64,000 nucleotides of DNA from Haliscomenobacter sp. GTDB lineage: Bacteria; Bacteroidota; Bacteroidia; Chitinophagales; Saprospiraceae. A program made the translations under genes and the position numbers. Below are positions 1 through 7,703 of this stretch, in pieces. The stretch is from the NCBI GenBank assembly GCA_016713275.1, contig JADJPL010000003.1, forward strand, positions 496,001 to 560,000, given 5' to 3'. Under the pieces are notes generated by a model. That model did not search any database. It saw only the letters and a program-made list of their open reading frames with translations, and had not been told where the DNA came from. Position 1 is the stretch's first letter, and each line of letters starts with the position of its first letter.

Positions 1-309
1 GTGGACTGCCTCTTCCTTCCGCAGTACTGCGGCGGCATTACGGAGGTGGTGCGCGCCATACATAAATCAAGGCAAGAGATAGACCAGGAGCGGCTGTTTG
101 AACATGCGCAGCAGTTCGGATCGCAGGCGGTGACCAAGCGCTTGGGGTTTTTGTTGGAAATATTGGGTGTAGTAGGGCCTGCCCTGGCAAAGTTACATGA
201 ATCCAGCACTTCCGCACCTGTTCGGCTCGACCCTTCTGTAGAGGGTAGTAGTGAAGGGGTTGCCAATCGGTGGGGATTATACAGAATGTGGAAACGGCTA
301 CGCTTATAA
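1..309 (+). CDS. AbiEi-type antitoxin, C-terminal part (5' end outside window)
   Basis: The first 102 codons visible are the C-terminal part of a type IV toxin-antitoxin AbiEi family antitoxin; the gene enters from the left edge, so the GTG at position 1 is probably an internal codon. Visible signatures are 'DCLFLPQYCGGI' near the start, a 'GSQAVTKRLGFLLEILG' helix and the closing 'VRLDPS...NRWGLYRMWK', which match the family ending of the form PLDPS...NSRWGL. AbiEi proteins bind DNA through an N-terminal winged helix (not in view) and repress and neutralise the adjacent AbiEii toxin. The next gene begins 21 bp downstream in the expected AbiEi-AbiEii order. Family assignment is from pattern recognition; whether the antitoxin is intact cannot be told from this window. 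Confidence 0.75.
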   Translation: MDCLFLPQYCGGITEVVRAIHKSRQEIDQERLFEHAQQFGSQAVTKRLGFLLEILGVVGPALAKLHESSTSAPVRLDPSVEGSSEGVANRWGLYRMWKRLRL

Positions 310-330
310 ATGCGATAACTACATGATGCG

Positions 331-678
331 ATGATACTACAAAAGGAAATTAGCCGCATGGCTGCCCGCCATCGGGTACGCGACACACAGATCGAAAAGG
401 ATTACGTATTGTCGTGGCTTCTTTTTTCCATCTCAAAACAGCCACACTTGCAGAAGATCCTTGTATTCAAAGGTGGCACGGCACTCAAAAAAGTTTTGTT
501 TGAGAACTACCGCTTTTCGGAGGATCTGGACTTTACCTTGTTGGATGATGCTTTTGCCGATGCAGAGGAAGCCCGCTTCAGGAAAGGCTGGGAAAACAAG
601 CTCCGGTCCCAAATCCATGAGTTACCGCCTTTTGAAACGGTTTTCAGGGGAGCTAAGCGGCATTTTAAATTGGTGTAA
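331..678 (+). pseudogene. AbiEii-type nucleotidyltransferase toxin, truncated after the N-terminal third
   Basis: Only 115 residues remain of a family whose members are usually about 250-300 residues. Residues around 45-70 carry the nucleotidyltransferase core 'FKGGTALKKVLF' followed by 'RFSEDLDFTLL', i.e. the GG(T/S)-x-L-K and D-x-D metal-binding signature of AbiEii/MenT-like toxins. 'QIEKDYVLSWLL' near the N-terminus is also typical. The reading frame stops just after 'GAKRHFKLV', and the downstream DNA codes, in another frame, for an unrelated protein tail. The helical C-terminal half needed for a working enzyme is missing, so this looks like a deletion remnant. It follows the antitoxin by 21 bp, as in an intact AbiE operon. 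Confidence 0.75.
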
Positions 679-682
679 TCCA

Positions 683-826
683 AGAAACGCCCTCCCCGTG
701 CAGGCTGCCGCCTTCGAAGGCAAACCCACCCCCAAGCGCAAAGCAGACATCCAGCGCCTCCTGGAAACCCTGGCCGCCCTGGGGCAAGCCGAGGAGGTCC
801 GGGAAGGGTGGTGGGGCCGGGCGTAG
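683..826 (+). pseudogene. C-terminal fragment, probably of a type II/class I DNA methyltransferase
   Basis: Immediately after the broken AbiEii gene the +2 frame encodes about 47 residues containing 'KADIQRLLETLAALGQ', which resembles the common C-terminal helix of large class I SAM-dependent DNA methyltransferases of restriction-modification systems (pattern RVEELLETLxxLGQ). No methyltransferase catalytic motif (FxGxG, NPPY) is present. The fragment has no start of its own and ends at a TAG directly before a hairpin terminator. It is most simply the 3' end of a gene whose body was deleted, joined to the AbiEii remnant at about 675-690. The resemblance is over a short stretch, so the family call is tentative. 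Confidence 0.45.
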
Positions 827-839
827 CGATGCCCGGGCG

Positions 840-878
840 AGGTGGGAGGCACTTCCGAAGTGCCTGCCACCTTTTTTT
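840..878 (+). terminator. Rho-independent terminator-like hairpin
   Basis: An inverted repeat with arms AGGTGGGAGGCACTT / AAGTGCCTGCCACCT (one G:G mismatch, 2-nt CG loop) is followed by seven T residues. It begins 14 bp after the stop of the methyltransferase fragment and fits a factor-independent terminator for the operon entering from the left. Confidence 0.75.
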
Positions 879-988
879 ATGTATGCGTAGGATTAGGAAG
901 GAAAGCAGGTGTTTTATCCGTATGACCTGGATCCTCTGGTATTACTCAACACATGAAAAATCAGCCGCCAGAAATCCGGAAAAACCTT

Positions 989-996
989 TAATTTTG
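989..996 (+). promoter_or_regulatory. Candidate -7 promoter element (TAATTTTG)
   Basis: TAATTTTG matches the Bacteroidota -7 consensus TAnnTTTG and lies 22 bp before the ATG of the small antitoxin gene. No clear TTTG -33 box is seen at the usual distance. Confidence 0.5.
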
Positions 997-1017
997 AATG
1001 GCAAACATCGAAGTACT

Positions 1018-1254
1018 ATGCGTATAACAATCGAAGCGGTGGATATTCTGGAAGTGGAAAAAATAATCTTCCTGTTGAAAAGCTTGAATATTAAAAGTGT
1101 CGAGGTGACCACAGCGCCTGTTAGACAGAGTCCTTCAATCACAAAAGGGAATAAGACGATTGACCCTGCTCCACTCTTCGGGCTCTGGGAAGATGATCCG
1201 AGAAGCATTGAAGCAATCCGAGCAGCAAATTGGAAACGCGCCTGGAATGCTTGA
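1018..1254 (+). CDS. VapB-like antitoxin
   Basis: This 78-residue gene starts at the ATG after a TAATTTTG promoter element. The C-terminal part reads 'PLFGLWEDDPRSIEAIRAANW', the pattern of antitoxins paired with PIN-domain toxins (FGxWxDRD-x-x-x-EEIRxxAW), which wraps around the toxin. The N-terminal part (residues 1-40) is a short, probably beta-rich DNA-binding or dimerisation region with no further recognisable motif. The stop codon overlaps the reading frame of a VapC-like C-terminus directly downstream, but the toxin body is gone, so this is an antitoxin left without its partner. Such orphans can still act as repressors. The call rests on the C-terminal motif and on the context. Confidence 0.6.
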   Translation: MRITIEAVDILEVEKIIFLLKSLNIKSVEVTTAPVRQSPSITKGNKTIDPAPLFGLWEDDPRSIEAIRAANWKRAWNA

Positions 1255-1382
1255 GCCACGGCCTTCAAATTCCTGATGCTATTATTGCAGCTACTTCGAT
1301 TGTTTATCAAATCCCACTCCATACCTATAACGTAAAGGATTTCGATTTTATCCCGGAAGTAGTACTTTATCACAGTAAGTAA
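1254..1382 (+). pseudogene. PIN-domain (VapC-like) toxin, C-terminal remnant only
   Basis: Frame 1254-1382 encodes 42 residues including 'LQIPDAIIAATS', 'IPLHTYNVKDF' and 'FIPEVVLYH'. This is the final segment of a PIN-domain ribonuclease: the (L/I)PDAxIAATA helix with a conserved metal-binding Asp and the T-x-N-x-x-D-F ending. A complete VapC is about 130-140 residues and carries its first catalytic Asp near residue 5; the first two thirds are absent. The remnant abuts the stop codon of the antitoxin, so the deletion removed the toxin start and core but kept the end. Confidence 0.65.
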
Positions 1383-1460
1383 GCTTTTTGCGATGCCCAC
1401 ACCTCGCAGAGACACACGGCCGTGGGTCTCCACCCCGCGCCCGGCAAAAAAACACATTAT

Positions 1461-1515
1461 CTGAGCGCTGCGCCCCGCATTTTCGCCCGGCGAAAATGCG
1501 GGGTGCAGCGCTCAG
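1461..1515. repeat. Large palindrome with 27-bp arms
   Basis: The arms begin CTGAGCGCTGC and meet at a centre within CGCCCGGCG; over 27 bp only one position (G versus A) fails to pair. The element is flanked by an A-rich run on the right. It lies in the 285-bp gap between the PIN remnant and the sulfatase end. It resembles a REP-like or mobile palindrome more than a terminator, because the stem has no adjacent T-run on the plus strand. The rest of the gap (1383-1667) holds no convincing gene; a short reading frame ending at 1658 has no recognisable homology. Confidence 0.7.
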
Positions 1516-1667
1516 ACAGAAAAAAATCCCCGCCGGATGCGGTGGTTTTGTTTTTTCGAAGGTGGCTTTTTGCCAACGAACATTTCAAGTTTGAGGGAAT
1601 GCATACGGTGATCGACAAGGATGGCCGTATTCGCCAACGGCCAATTCCGCCCAAGTGACTGCCCAGA

Positions 1668-3224
1668 TCAGGGGCGCTGTAACTGTTTCACTGCCTCATC
1701 CGGCAAGGGAATGGCTACCTTGGTAGCTTTATGCACCGGCCAGGGCGCGTTATTCCGGACGAGGATGTTGCGGAGCAGTTTGGCCAGGCGCAGGGCTTTG
1801 CGTGGGTAGGTTTCCAGCAGGTTATGTTGTTCTCCAGGGTCCTGGGCGAGTTGGTACAGCTCGCATTGCTGGGTTTTGTGGAAATAGACCAGCTTCCAGT
1901 CCCCTTGCCGGATGGCGCTGCCCCAGGCGACGCCCTGCTGGTCGATGTTGGTCCAGTTATGCGGGTAGTGCCAGACGAGCAAGCGCCGGTTTGGCGACGG
2001 GTGGGCAGGCTGAAGGATATGGGGGGCAAAGGAGCGGCCATCCACTTCCTGGATGGTCTTTGGCCTGCGGATACCGGCCAGTTCGAGGACTGTCGGGAAC
2101 AGGTCCTCGGCGGCAACAAGCCGCTGGCATTTACCACCCGGTTGGGATAGCCCGGGGGCATAGGCCAAGAGCGGCACGCGGATGCCGCCTTCGTATACCG
2201 ACCCTTTTCCCATGCGCAAAGGCAGGTTGTGGGTGTGCATGGGCTGGGCCCGGGGAGGAGCAAGGCTCAAACCGCCGTTGTCGGAGAGAAAGAGCACCGC
2301 CGTTTCCTGCAGGAGTCCTTTGGATTCCAGATAGTCGAGCACATCGCCCAGACTTTTATCCATGCCCTCGATCAAGGCGGCGTAATTGGCCTCCGCCGGC
2401 GGAAGGCCCTGATCCAGATAAGGCTGAACAAACCGGGAATCCCGTTCCAGCGGCGTATGAACGGCATAATGGGAAAGATACAGAAAAAACGGCTTCCTGG
2501 AAGCAACGGGAACAGCCAGGGCGGACAGCGCCTCCCGGGTGAGCGCCTCCGTCAAAAAATCGCCTTTACTATGGTAGGCATCCAGTCCGCGGACGCCCCT
2601 GAGGGTGTCCTGGGCATTGGCGCGGTAGCGCTTTTCCGGAAGGTAACTGCCCGGATGGCCGGCAGCAGTACCTGCAATATTGATCATGAAACCCAGGTTG
2701 AGCGGGTCGCTCCCGGGAGTGGTGTAAGGGCCAAAATGGGCTTTTCCGGCGAGGATGGTGTAGTAGCCGGCGTCCTTCAGGAGTTGGGGTAGGGGAGTAG
2801 CGTGAAAGGCGCGGTGCTGCCGCCCCGAGGGATCGAGGCCGTTCAGATTCCAGTCTACCTGCCCGAGGAGGGAGTCCGGGTGATCGGTATGGGTATCCGG
2901 CCGGACGTTGGTCCAGTTCGTCACCTGATGGCGCGCCACGTTGGCGCCTGTCAGAAAACTGACCCTCGACGGCGTGCAGACCGGGGTGGCGTAAGCGTTT
3001 GTAAAGGCGGCGCCCATCCGGGCCAGGCGCTCCATGTTGGGCGTCCGGAAACGCCGGTTGAGCGCCGTCGCGGAATCGGCAAAAGGGAAGGAGGTATCCT
3101 GCCAGCCCAGGTCGTCTACGAGGAATACCACGACGTTCATTGGGCGCTGCCCCGTCAGTGCATTAGGCGCAAGGGCCCCGAAAGCTATCCAGAGCGTCAG
3201 GTAAACAGCCTTTTTCGAGGTCAT
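1668..3224 (-). CDS. Secreted sulfatase (arylsulfatase family)
   Basis: Formylglycine-dependent sulfatase of 518 residues that would hydrolyse sulfate esters, probably on a sulfated sugar. The core motif 'CTPSRVSFLTG' (Cys 83) is the C-x-P-S-R site where Cys is converted to formylglycine. 'VVFLVDDLGW' with Asp 37 and Asp 38 supplies metal ligands, and 'LFLSDNGG' gives the second metal-binding Asp-Asn pair. The ATG at 3224 is chosen because it is followed directly by a hydrophobic signal peptide; an upstream ATG at 3242 in the same frame would add six residues. The gene follows the YhcH-like gene on the same strand by about 58 bp, suggesting co-transcription and a role in sulfated glycan use. 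Substrate cannot be told from sequence. Confidence 0.88.
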   Translation of the reverse strand: MTSKKAVYLTLWIAFGALAPNALTGQRPMNVVVFLVDDLGWQDTSFPFADSATALNRRFRTPNMERLARMGAAFTNAYATPVCTPSRVSFLTGANVARHQVTNWTNVRPDTHTDHPDSLLGQVDWNLNGLDPSGRQHRAFHATPLPQLLKDAGYYTILAGKAHFGPYTTPGSDPLNLGFMINIAGTAAGHPGSYLPEKRYRANAQDTLRGVRGLDAYHSKGDFLTEALTREALSALAVPVASRKPFFLYLSHYAVHTPLERDSRFVQPYLDQGLPPAEANYAALIEGMDKSLGDVLDYLESKGLLQETAVLFLSDNGGLSLAPPRAQPMHTHNLPLRMGKGSVYEGGIRVPLLAYAPGLSQPGGKCQRLVAAEDLFPTVLELAGIRRPKTIQEVDGRSFAPHILQPAHPSPNRRLLVWHYPHNWTNIDQQGVAWGSAIRQGDWKLVYFHKTQQCELYQLAQDPGEQHNLLETYPRKALRLAKLLRNILVRNNAPWPVHKATKVAIPLPDEAVKQLQRP

Positions 3225-3282
3225 TGGCGATTTTTCCCCCAAGGTAAGTTTTTCGCCGGTACAACTGCGGTCTCCATCCCAC

Positions 3283-3732
3283 TCAGATCCGCACCTTGAT
3301 CACCATCTTCTTGATCTCTCCATCCCCGATCATGGGCGCGTGTACGTCTTCGGGGAAAAAGATCGCAAACTGACCTCCGGTGAGCTGGAAGAAGGTATCG
3401 GGCTGATCGCTGAAAAAGCGAACGTCTTTCTCTTCGTTGTATTCCCCATTGGGAAGCGCGCAGGCGGAACGGGGTTTCCAGCCGATGGTTTCCAGGCCGT
3501 CGATGCAAAACTGGATGTCGATGTGCTTATCGTGGCATTCGAATTTTTTGAGGCTGTCCTCTTTTGCCTTGCCTGCCGCAGTGCTGACGATGCTTTTCAG
3601 TCCGTCGGCAATATCGCCTTTGCCGCCGGCCATGTTTGCCGGATCGCTTTCCCGGATAAACCCGAAAGCGCGTTCAAACAACGGGTGCAGGGAGCGGTAT
3701 TTCTCTGCATTTTGAATGGTGTCAATGATCAT
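3283..3732 (-). CDS. YhcH/YjgK/YiaL family protein (DUF386, TabA-like)
   Basis: This 149-residue protein belongs to the cupin-like YhcH/EbgC/TabA family, whose members are linked to sugar metabolism (anomer handling, sialic acid or galactoside use). Visible family features are 'MIIDTIQNAEKY' at the N-terminus, 'HDKHIDIQFCIDGLETIGW' in the middle (metal-binding His and Asp/Glu in a beta-strand) and 'FAIFFPEDVHAP' near the end, with the final His ligand. The ATG at 3732 is preferred over an in-frame ATG at 3801 because homologues begin with M-I-x-D. A TATCTTTA promoter element reads toward it from 3796. It is the upstream gene of a probable two-gene unit with the sulfatase. Confidence 0.88.
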   Translation of the reverse strand: MIIDTIQNAEKYRSLHPLFERAFGFIRESDPANMAGGKGDIADGLKSIVSTAAGKAKEDSLKKFECHDKHIDIQFCIDGLETIGWKPRSACALPNGEYNEEKDVRFFSDQPDTFFQLTGGQFAIFFPEDVHAPMIGDGEIKKMVIKVRI

Positions 3733-3788
3733 GGTTGGAAGTAGTTTATGTGAATAATGAATGAACGGATTTTCAAAACCGGCTCGGC

Positions 3789-3796
3789 TAAAGATA
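3789..3796 (-). promoter_or_regulatory. Candidate -7 promoter element for the yhcH-sulfatase unit
   Basis: On the minus strand TATCTTTA, one base from the TAnnTTTG consensus, lies 56 bp before the YhcH-like start in the divergent intergenic region shared with the S9 peptidase. Confidence 0.45.
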
Positions 3797-3882
3797 GGCA
3801 TTTTGGGGCGTTGGGAGAAAAGCTGAAAAGGACTAAATATCGGGCTCGTAAAAAATTCCTATTTTCCCCAAAAAATCGCGTT

Positions 3883-6249
3883 ATGCATCAAAAAGCCTAC
3901 CTGCCTTTCCTTTTGGGCTGTTTGCTGATCAGTCAGTTTCTCTTTGCGCAAAAGCCTTCCCTTTCGATCGGCCAGATCATGCAGGGCGACCGGTTTGTCG
4001 GCTTTTTGCCGGAGAACGTCTTTTGGGGCGACGATAACCAGACCATCTATTTTTCCTGGAACCCCGGCATGGATACGCTGCGTAGTCTATATAAGGTATC
4101 CATTGCTGGCGGCGAGCCGCAAAAAGTTTCGGCTGCTGAACAGCGGTCCCTGCTTTCGGGCGGAACCTATACCCGCGATTTCTCCCGCAAAATCGCCGAA
4201 CGCAACGGCGACCTCTTCCTGGTGGACGCCGCTTCCAACTCGGCAAGGGCCATCACCCAAACACTGGACCGCGAAAGCGGCGCTTCTTTTGCCGACGGCG
4301 ACACCAAAGTCGTTTTCTCCCGCAACAACAACCTCTTCGTTTGGAATATCCTCGACGGAAGCACTTCACAGCTCACCGACTTCCGCTCCGGCGCGGCGCC
4401 CGCCGAGAAAAAAACTACCCCCCAGGAAGCCTGGCTGACCGAACAGCAACTGGATCTCTTCGAGGTTCTGGAATGGCGCAAAGGGCAGCGCGAAGCGCGT
4501 CTGAACCAAAACAAACTCTTGGAGCCAGACCGTCCGAAAACCTATTATACTGGTACCAAGCAATTAACAGGACTTGACGCCAGCCCTGACCTGCGCTTCA
4601 TTACCTTCCAACTGATCAAACGCGCCGAGTCCAAGCGCACCGACGTGCCGGATTACGTCGCGGAATCGGGGTTCACCGTCAATCTGCCCTCCCGACCCAA
4701 GGTGGGCTCGCCCATGGATAGCCAGGAGTTTGGCATCTACGATGCCGAACGCGATACCTTTTATTTCGTGGATCCGAAAACGCTGCCCGGGATATACGAC
4801 AAACCGGAGTTTCTGAAGGATTACCACAAAGGCGCGGAGGCGTTCAAGCCCCTGTACGACAAGCCCCGGGAGGTGAACTACGCCGGGCCCGTGTTTTCGG
4901 AAGACGGCAGGGCCCTGCTCGTGATCCGCTCCCAGGACAATAAAGACCGCTGGATCGTTTCGCTCGACCTGCCCACCGGCGCAATGACCCTGATCGACCG
5001 TCAGCGCGACGAGGCCTGGATTGGCGGCCCTGGTATCGGCTGGTCGGGCGGCGCCGGCAATGTGGGATTCCTGATGGATACCCGCAAGGTGTGGTACCAG
5101 TCGGAAGAAACCGGCTATTCCCATTTGTATGTAGCGGACCTGGAAACCGGGGAGAAAAAAGCGCTTACGGAGGGCAAATTTGAGATTCTCAGTGCCCGGC
5201 TCTCCCGCGACCGGCAGTATTTCTTCCTGACTGCCAACGCGGAAGGCCCGCACGAAAAGCATTTCTACCGTCTTTCCGTAAACGGAGGGCCTTTGGAAAA
5301 GATTACCTCCATGGCCGGGAGTAACGAAGTCTCCGTTTCTCCCGACGAAAAATACCTCGCTATCCGCTATTCCTACAGCAACAAGCCCTGGGAAGTGTAC
5401 TGGATGGAAAACCGCCCCGGCGCCCCGGCTACGCAGCTGACCCGATCGACCACCCCCGAGTTCAATCGCTACCCCTGGAGTGATCCGCAGATCGTATGGT
5501 TCAAAGCCCGGGACGGGGTGATGGTTCCTGCCCGGTTGTACCGGCCTGCCAAACCCAAAAAAGGCGGCCCGGCGGTGATCTTCGTCCATGGAGCGGGGTA
5601 TACCCAGAACGTGCATAAGTGGTGGGCCAGCTACTTCCGCGAATTCATGTTTCACCATTTCCTGGCGGACAACGGCTATACCGTGCTGGATATCGACTAC
5701 CGCGCCAGCGAAGGGTATGGCAGGGATTGGCGCACCGCCATTTACCGCCACATGGGAGGCAAAGACCTCGACGATCAGGTCGACGGCGCCCGGTATCTGG
5801 TGAGCCAGTATGGTGTAGACGCCAACAAAGTGGGTATTTACGGCGGTTCTTACGGCGGCTTCATGACCCTCATGGCCCTGTTTAACGCGCCCGAAACCTT
5901 CCGCTCCGGCGCCGCCCTGCGCTCGGTGACCGACTGGGCCCATTACAACCACGGCTATACCGCCAATATCCTCAATACCCCGGTAGAGGACTCCATCGCC
6001 TACCAACGCAGCTCGCCGATCAACTTCGCAGAAGGGTTAAAAGGCGATTTGCTTATCCTGCATGGGATGGTAGACGTGAACGTCCATTTCCAGGATGTGG
6101 TGCGCCTTTCCCAGCGCCTGATCGAGTTGAAAAAGAACGGTGGGGAGTTCGCCGTCTTCCCGATGGAAGACCACGGCTTCATTGAGCCCAGCAGCTGGAC
6201 CGACGAATACCGGCGAATTTTCGAATTGTTCGAGCGAACGCTGAAGTAA
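3883..6249 (+). CDS. Secreted S9 family peptidase (prolyl oligopeptidase/DPP IV-like)
   Basis: A serine peptidase of 788 residues, likely removing dipeptides or cleaving after proline in the periplasm or outside the cell. The ATG at 3883 is chosen because it is followed by a clear signal peptide (hydrophobic 'FLLGCLLISQFLFA', cleavage after AQ); longer in-frame starts would bury it. Residues ~30-520 form the N-terminal DPP IV-type beta-propeller with WD-like repeats. The alpha/beta-hydrolase domain follows, with the nucleophile in 'GIYGGSYGGFM' (Ser 656), the acid in 'LHGMVDVNVHFQD' (Asp 731) and the base in 'EDHGF' (His 764), giving a complete catalytic triad. No T9SS sorting domain is present. 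The gene stands alone and is transcribed away from the yhcH-sulfatase pair. Confidence 0.93.
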   Translation: MHQKAYLPFLLGCLLISQFLFAQKPSLSIGQIMQGDRFVGFLPENVFWGDDNQTIYFSWNPGMDTLRSLYKVSIAGGEPQKVSAAEQRSLLSGGTYTRDFSRKIAERNGDLFLVDAASNSARAITQTLDRESGASFADGDTKVVFSRNNNLFVWNILDGSTSQLTDFRSGAAPAEKKTTPQEAWLTEQQLDLFEVLEWRKGQREARLNQNKLLEPDRPKTYYTGTKQLTGLDASPDLRFITFQLIKRAESKRTDVPDYVAESGFTVNLPSRPKVGSPMDSQEFGIYDAERDTFYFVDPKTLPGIYDKPEFLKDYHKGAEAFKPLYDKPREVNYAGPVFSEDGRALLVIRSQDNKDRWIVSLDLPTGAMTLIDRQRDEAWIGGPGIGWSGGAGNVGFLMDTRKVWYQSEETGYSHLYVADLETGEKKALTEGKFEILSARLSRDRQYFFLTANAEGPHEKHFYRLSVNGGPLEKITSMAGSNEVSVSPDEKYLAIRYSYSNKPWEVYWMENRPGAPATQLTRSTTPEFNRYPWSDPQIVWFKARDGVMVPARLYRPAKPKKGGPAVIFVHGAGYTQNVHKWWASYFREFMFHHFLADNGYTVLDIDYRASEGYGRDWRTAIYRHMGGKDLDDQVDGARYLVSQYGVDANKVGIYGGSYGGFMTLMALFNAPETFRSGAALRSVTDWAHYNHGYTANILNTPVEDSIAYQRSSPINFAEGLKGDLLILHGMVDVNVHFQDVVRLSQRLIELKKNGGEFAVFPMEDHGFIEPSSWTDEYRRIFELFERTLK

Positions 6250-6276
6250 GCGAACCCAGCTCTGTTGTGCGTCTAC

Positions 6277-6438
6277 CCTGTTGTGCGTAGACTTCCGTCT
6301 ACGCATTCGTTCAATCTTCAGATTGCGCGTGCAATCTACGGCCATTGGGGGCGTTACTGCGTTGTCTGAACTGTGATTTGGGGGATGAAAGGATGGCCAT
6401 GATGGGGGCAATTTGGGCGTAAGGCGTAAGGCGCAAGG
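6277..6438. repeat. Intergenic direct repeat, copy 1
   Basis: About 160 bp starting CCCTGTTGTGCGTAGACTTC and ending in GCGTAAGGCGCAAGG recurs almost exactly at 6496-6661. The copy includes a small hairpin (GTAGACTTCCGTCTAC) and a segment (TGTCTGAACTGTGATT) resembling the end of the terminal-repeat element at 6715. No gene is present in 6250-7048; the whole gap consists of repeats. Confidence 0.85.
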
Positions 6439-6495
6439 GCAGGTACAAAGGCGGACCGCCCCGTTCACCGTCCTCCGTCGCGTCTCGTCGACCGT

Positions 6496-6661
6496 CCCTG
6501 TTGTGCGTAGACTTCCGTCTACGCATTCGTTCAATCTTCAGATTGCGCGTGCAATTTACTGCCATTGGGGCGCTGCGTTGTCTGAACTGTGATTTGGGGG
6601 ATGAAAGGATGGCCATGATGGGGGCAATTTGGGCGTAAGGCGTAAGGCTTAAGGCACAAGG
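6496..6661. repeat. Intergenic direct repeat, copy 2
   Basis: Second copy of the unit at 6277-6438, with a few substitutions (for example TTTACTGCC for TCTACGGCC) and an additional GGCTTAAG unit in the 7-nt periodic tail. The 57 bp between copies are unrelated, so the pair is a spaced direct duplication. Confidence 0.85.
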
Positions 6662-6714
6662 TGTTTCAGCGTCTTCCGTCTGCCGTTTCCCGTTTCCCGT
6701 TTGCCGTTGCTTCT

Positions 6715-6820
6715 TGTCTGAATCACAGATCCCACTGATTTTTGGATGAACGCAGATGGGAAGTGGCCTTTCAAAATAATCTGCGAAATCCTTTCATCTG
6801 CGTCATCAGCGATTCAGACA
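6715..6820. repeat. 106-bp MITE-like element with perfect 10-bp terminal inverted repeats
   Basis: The element begins TGTCTGAATC and ends GATTCAGACA, perfect inverted ends, and encodes nothing. Its interior contains ACAGAT, CATCTGCG and AATCTGCG words typical of dispersed intergenic elements in Bacteroidota genomes. The neighbouring direct repeats carry a partial relative, supporting a multi-copy family. Confidence 0.65.
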
Positions 6821-6903
6821 GAAAAAGCCATGCACGCATTTTTTTCAGGCCTCCGGCCGCTTCGCGGGGTGTCGTAGTCTGAGGACTACGACCAACAGGC
6901 ACT

Positions 6904-6989
6904 CAACGCCTCAACCCCAACCCCCCAACCCCCAACCCCCAACCCCACCAACCACCAACCCCTAACCACCAACCACTAACACCCCCCCT
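6904..6989. repeat. Low-complexity CCAACC/CCCCAA tract
   Basis: A run of CAACCCC and ACCAACC units with a 6-7 nt period; the complementary strand reads GGTTGGTGG and so has guanine-quadruplex potential. The same motif recurs around the long G run at 9.8 kb. Confidence 0.8.
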
Positions 6990-7025
6990 GTGACCCACCT
7001 CACGAAACCCTATCCCCTAACCCCT

Positions 7026-7033
7026 TATTTTTG
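7026..7033 (+). promoter_or_regulatory. Candidate -7 promoter element (TATTTTTG)
   Basis: TATTTTTG fits TAnnTTTG and ends 15 bp before the ATG of the LysE-type gene, giving a very short leader. The expected -33 TTTG falls in the C-rich repeat and is not seen. Confidence 0.5.
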
Positions 7034-7048
7034 CCGCAAAAAAGAATC

Positions 7049-7665
7049 ATGGATATTCTGCAAACGGTTTTTCTGGCGATTTTGGTCGCGTTTCTGGGGT
7101 TTAGCCCGCCCGGGATGATCAACATGACGGCGCTGAAAATCAGCCTGGAGCACCACCGGCAGCATGCATTGTTGTTTATTTTGGGGGCTTCGAGCGTGAT
7201 CTTTGTTCAGGCGCTGATTGCGGTGACGTTTGCCAAATTTCTGGCCAATAACCCGCAGGTGATTGAATACCTAACCTATGCCGCCATTGCCATTTTTTTC
7301 CTGCTGGCCTGGTTTTCTACCGGCAGGCGCGGAAGAAGGTGCAATTTCAGCTGAAGGAAGGAGGGAACCAAAGCTATTGGGCGGGCCTGACGATGGCGTC
7401 GATGAACATGCTGGCCATCCCCTTCTTTTTGGGGTATTCCACTATTCTGGAAGCAAAAGACATTCTGCAAACCCAGGCGCCGCACAACTGGTTTTTTGCG
7501 CTGGGCGCCATGGCTGGGGCTTTTCTGCTTTTCGCCATTTATGTGTCCTTCGCCGGGATTATCCAGAAGCGGATTCAGTTTGTCGCCCGCAACATCAACT
7601 ACATTCTGAGCTTGTTGTTCCTCGTGCTGGCACTCAGTACCATCTACAATACGTTTTTTGCGTGA
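7049..7665 (+). pseudogene. LysE family exporter, interrupted by a single-base frameshift
   Basis: LysE/RhtB-type exporters are inner-membrane proteins of about 205 residues that expel amino acids; 7049-7665 would give 206 codons if one base were restored. The first part (7049 to about 7315) holds 'FLGFSPPGMINMTALKISLE', the typical first segment with a conserved proline pair, and two further membrane helices. The second part continues in another frame from 'QFQLKEGG' with three more helices, 'ASMNMLAIPFFLGYS', and the C-terminal helix. The break falls at TGGTTTTCTACC (~7311-7317): one extra T restores 'AWFFYRQARKKVQFQL'. Both halves are well preserved, so a consensus error is as likely as real inactivation. 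Confidence 0.75.
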
Positions 7666-7703
7666 GCGACGTTATGTTGGAATAAAACCAACAACCGTCC
7701 GCC

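Noticed and set aside
1388..1658. Small plus-strand frames across the palindrome ending at 1658
   Set aside because: They read through both arms of an inverted repeat; only the last ~25 codons look protein-like, with no recognisable family, so no gene is called.
4564..6006. 480-residue open frame on the minus strand
   Set aside because: It lies wholly within the S9 peptidase gene, which has a complete catalytic triad in the other strand; no recognisable protein is encoded.
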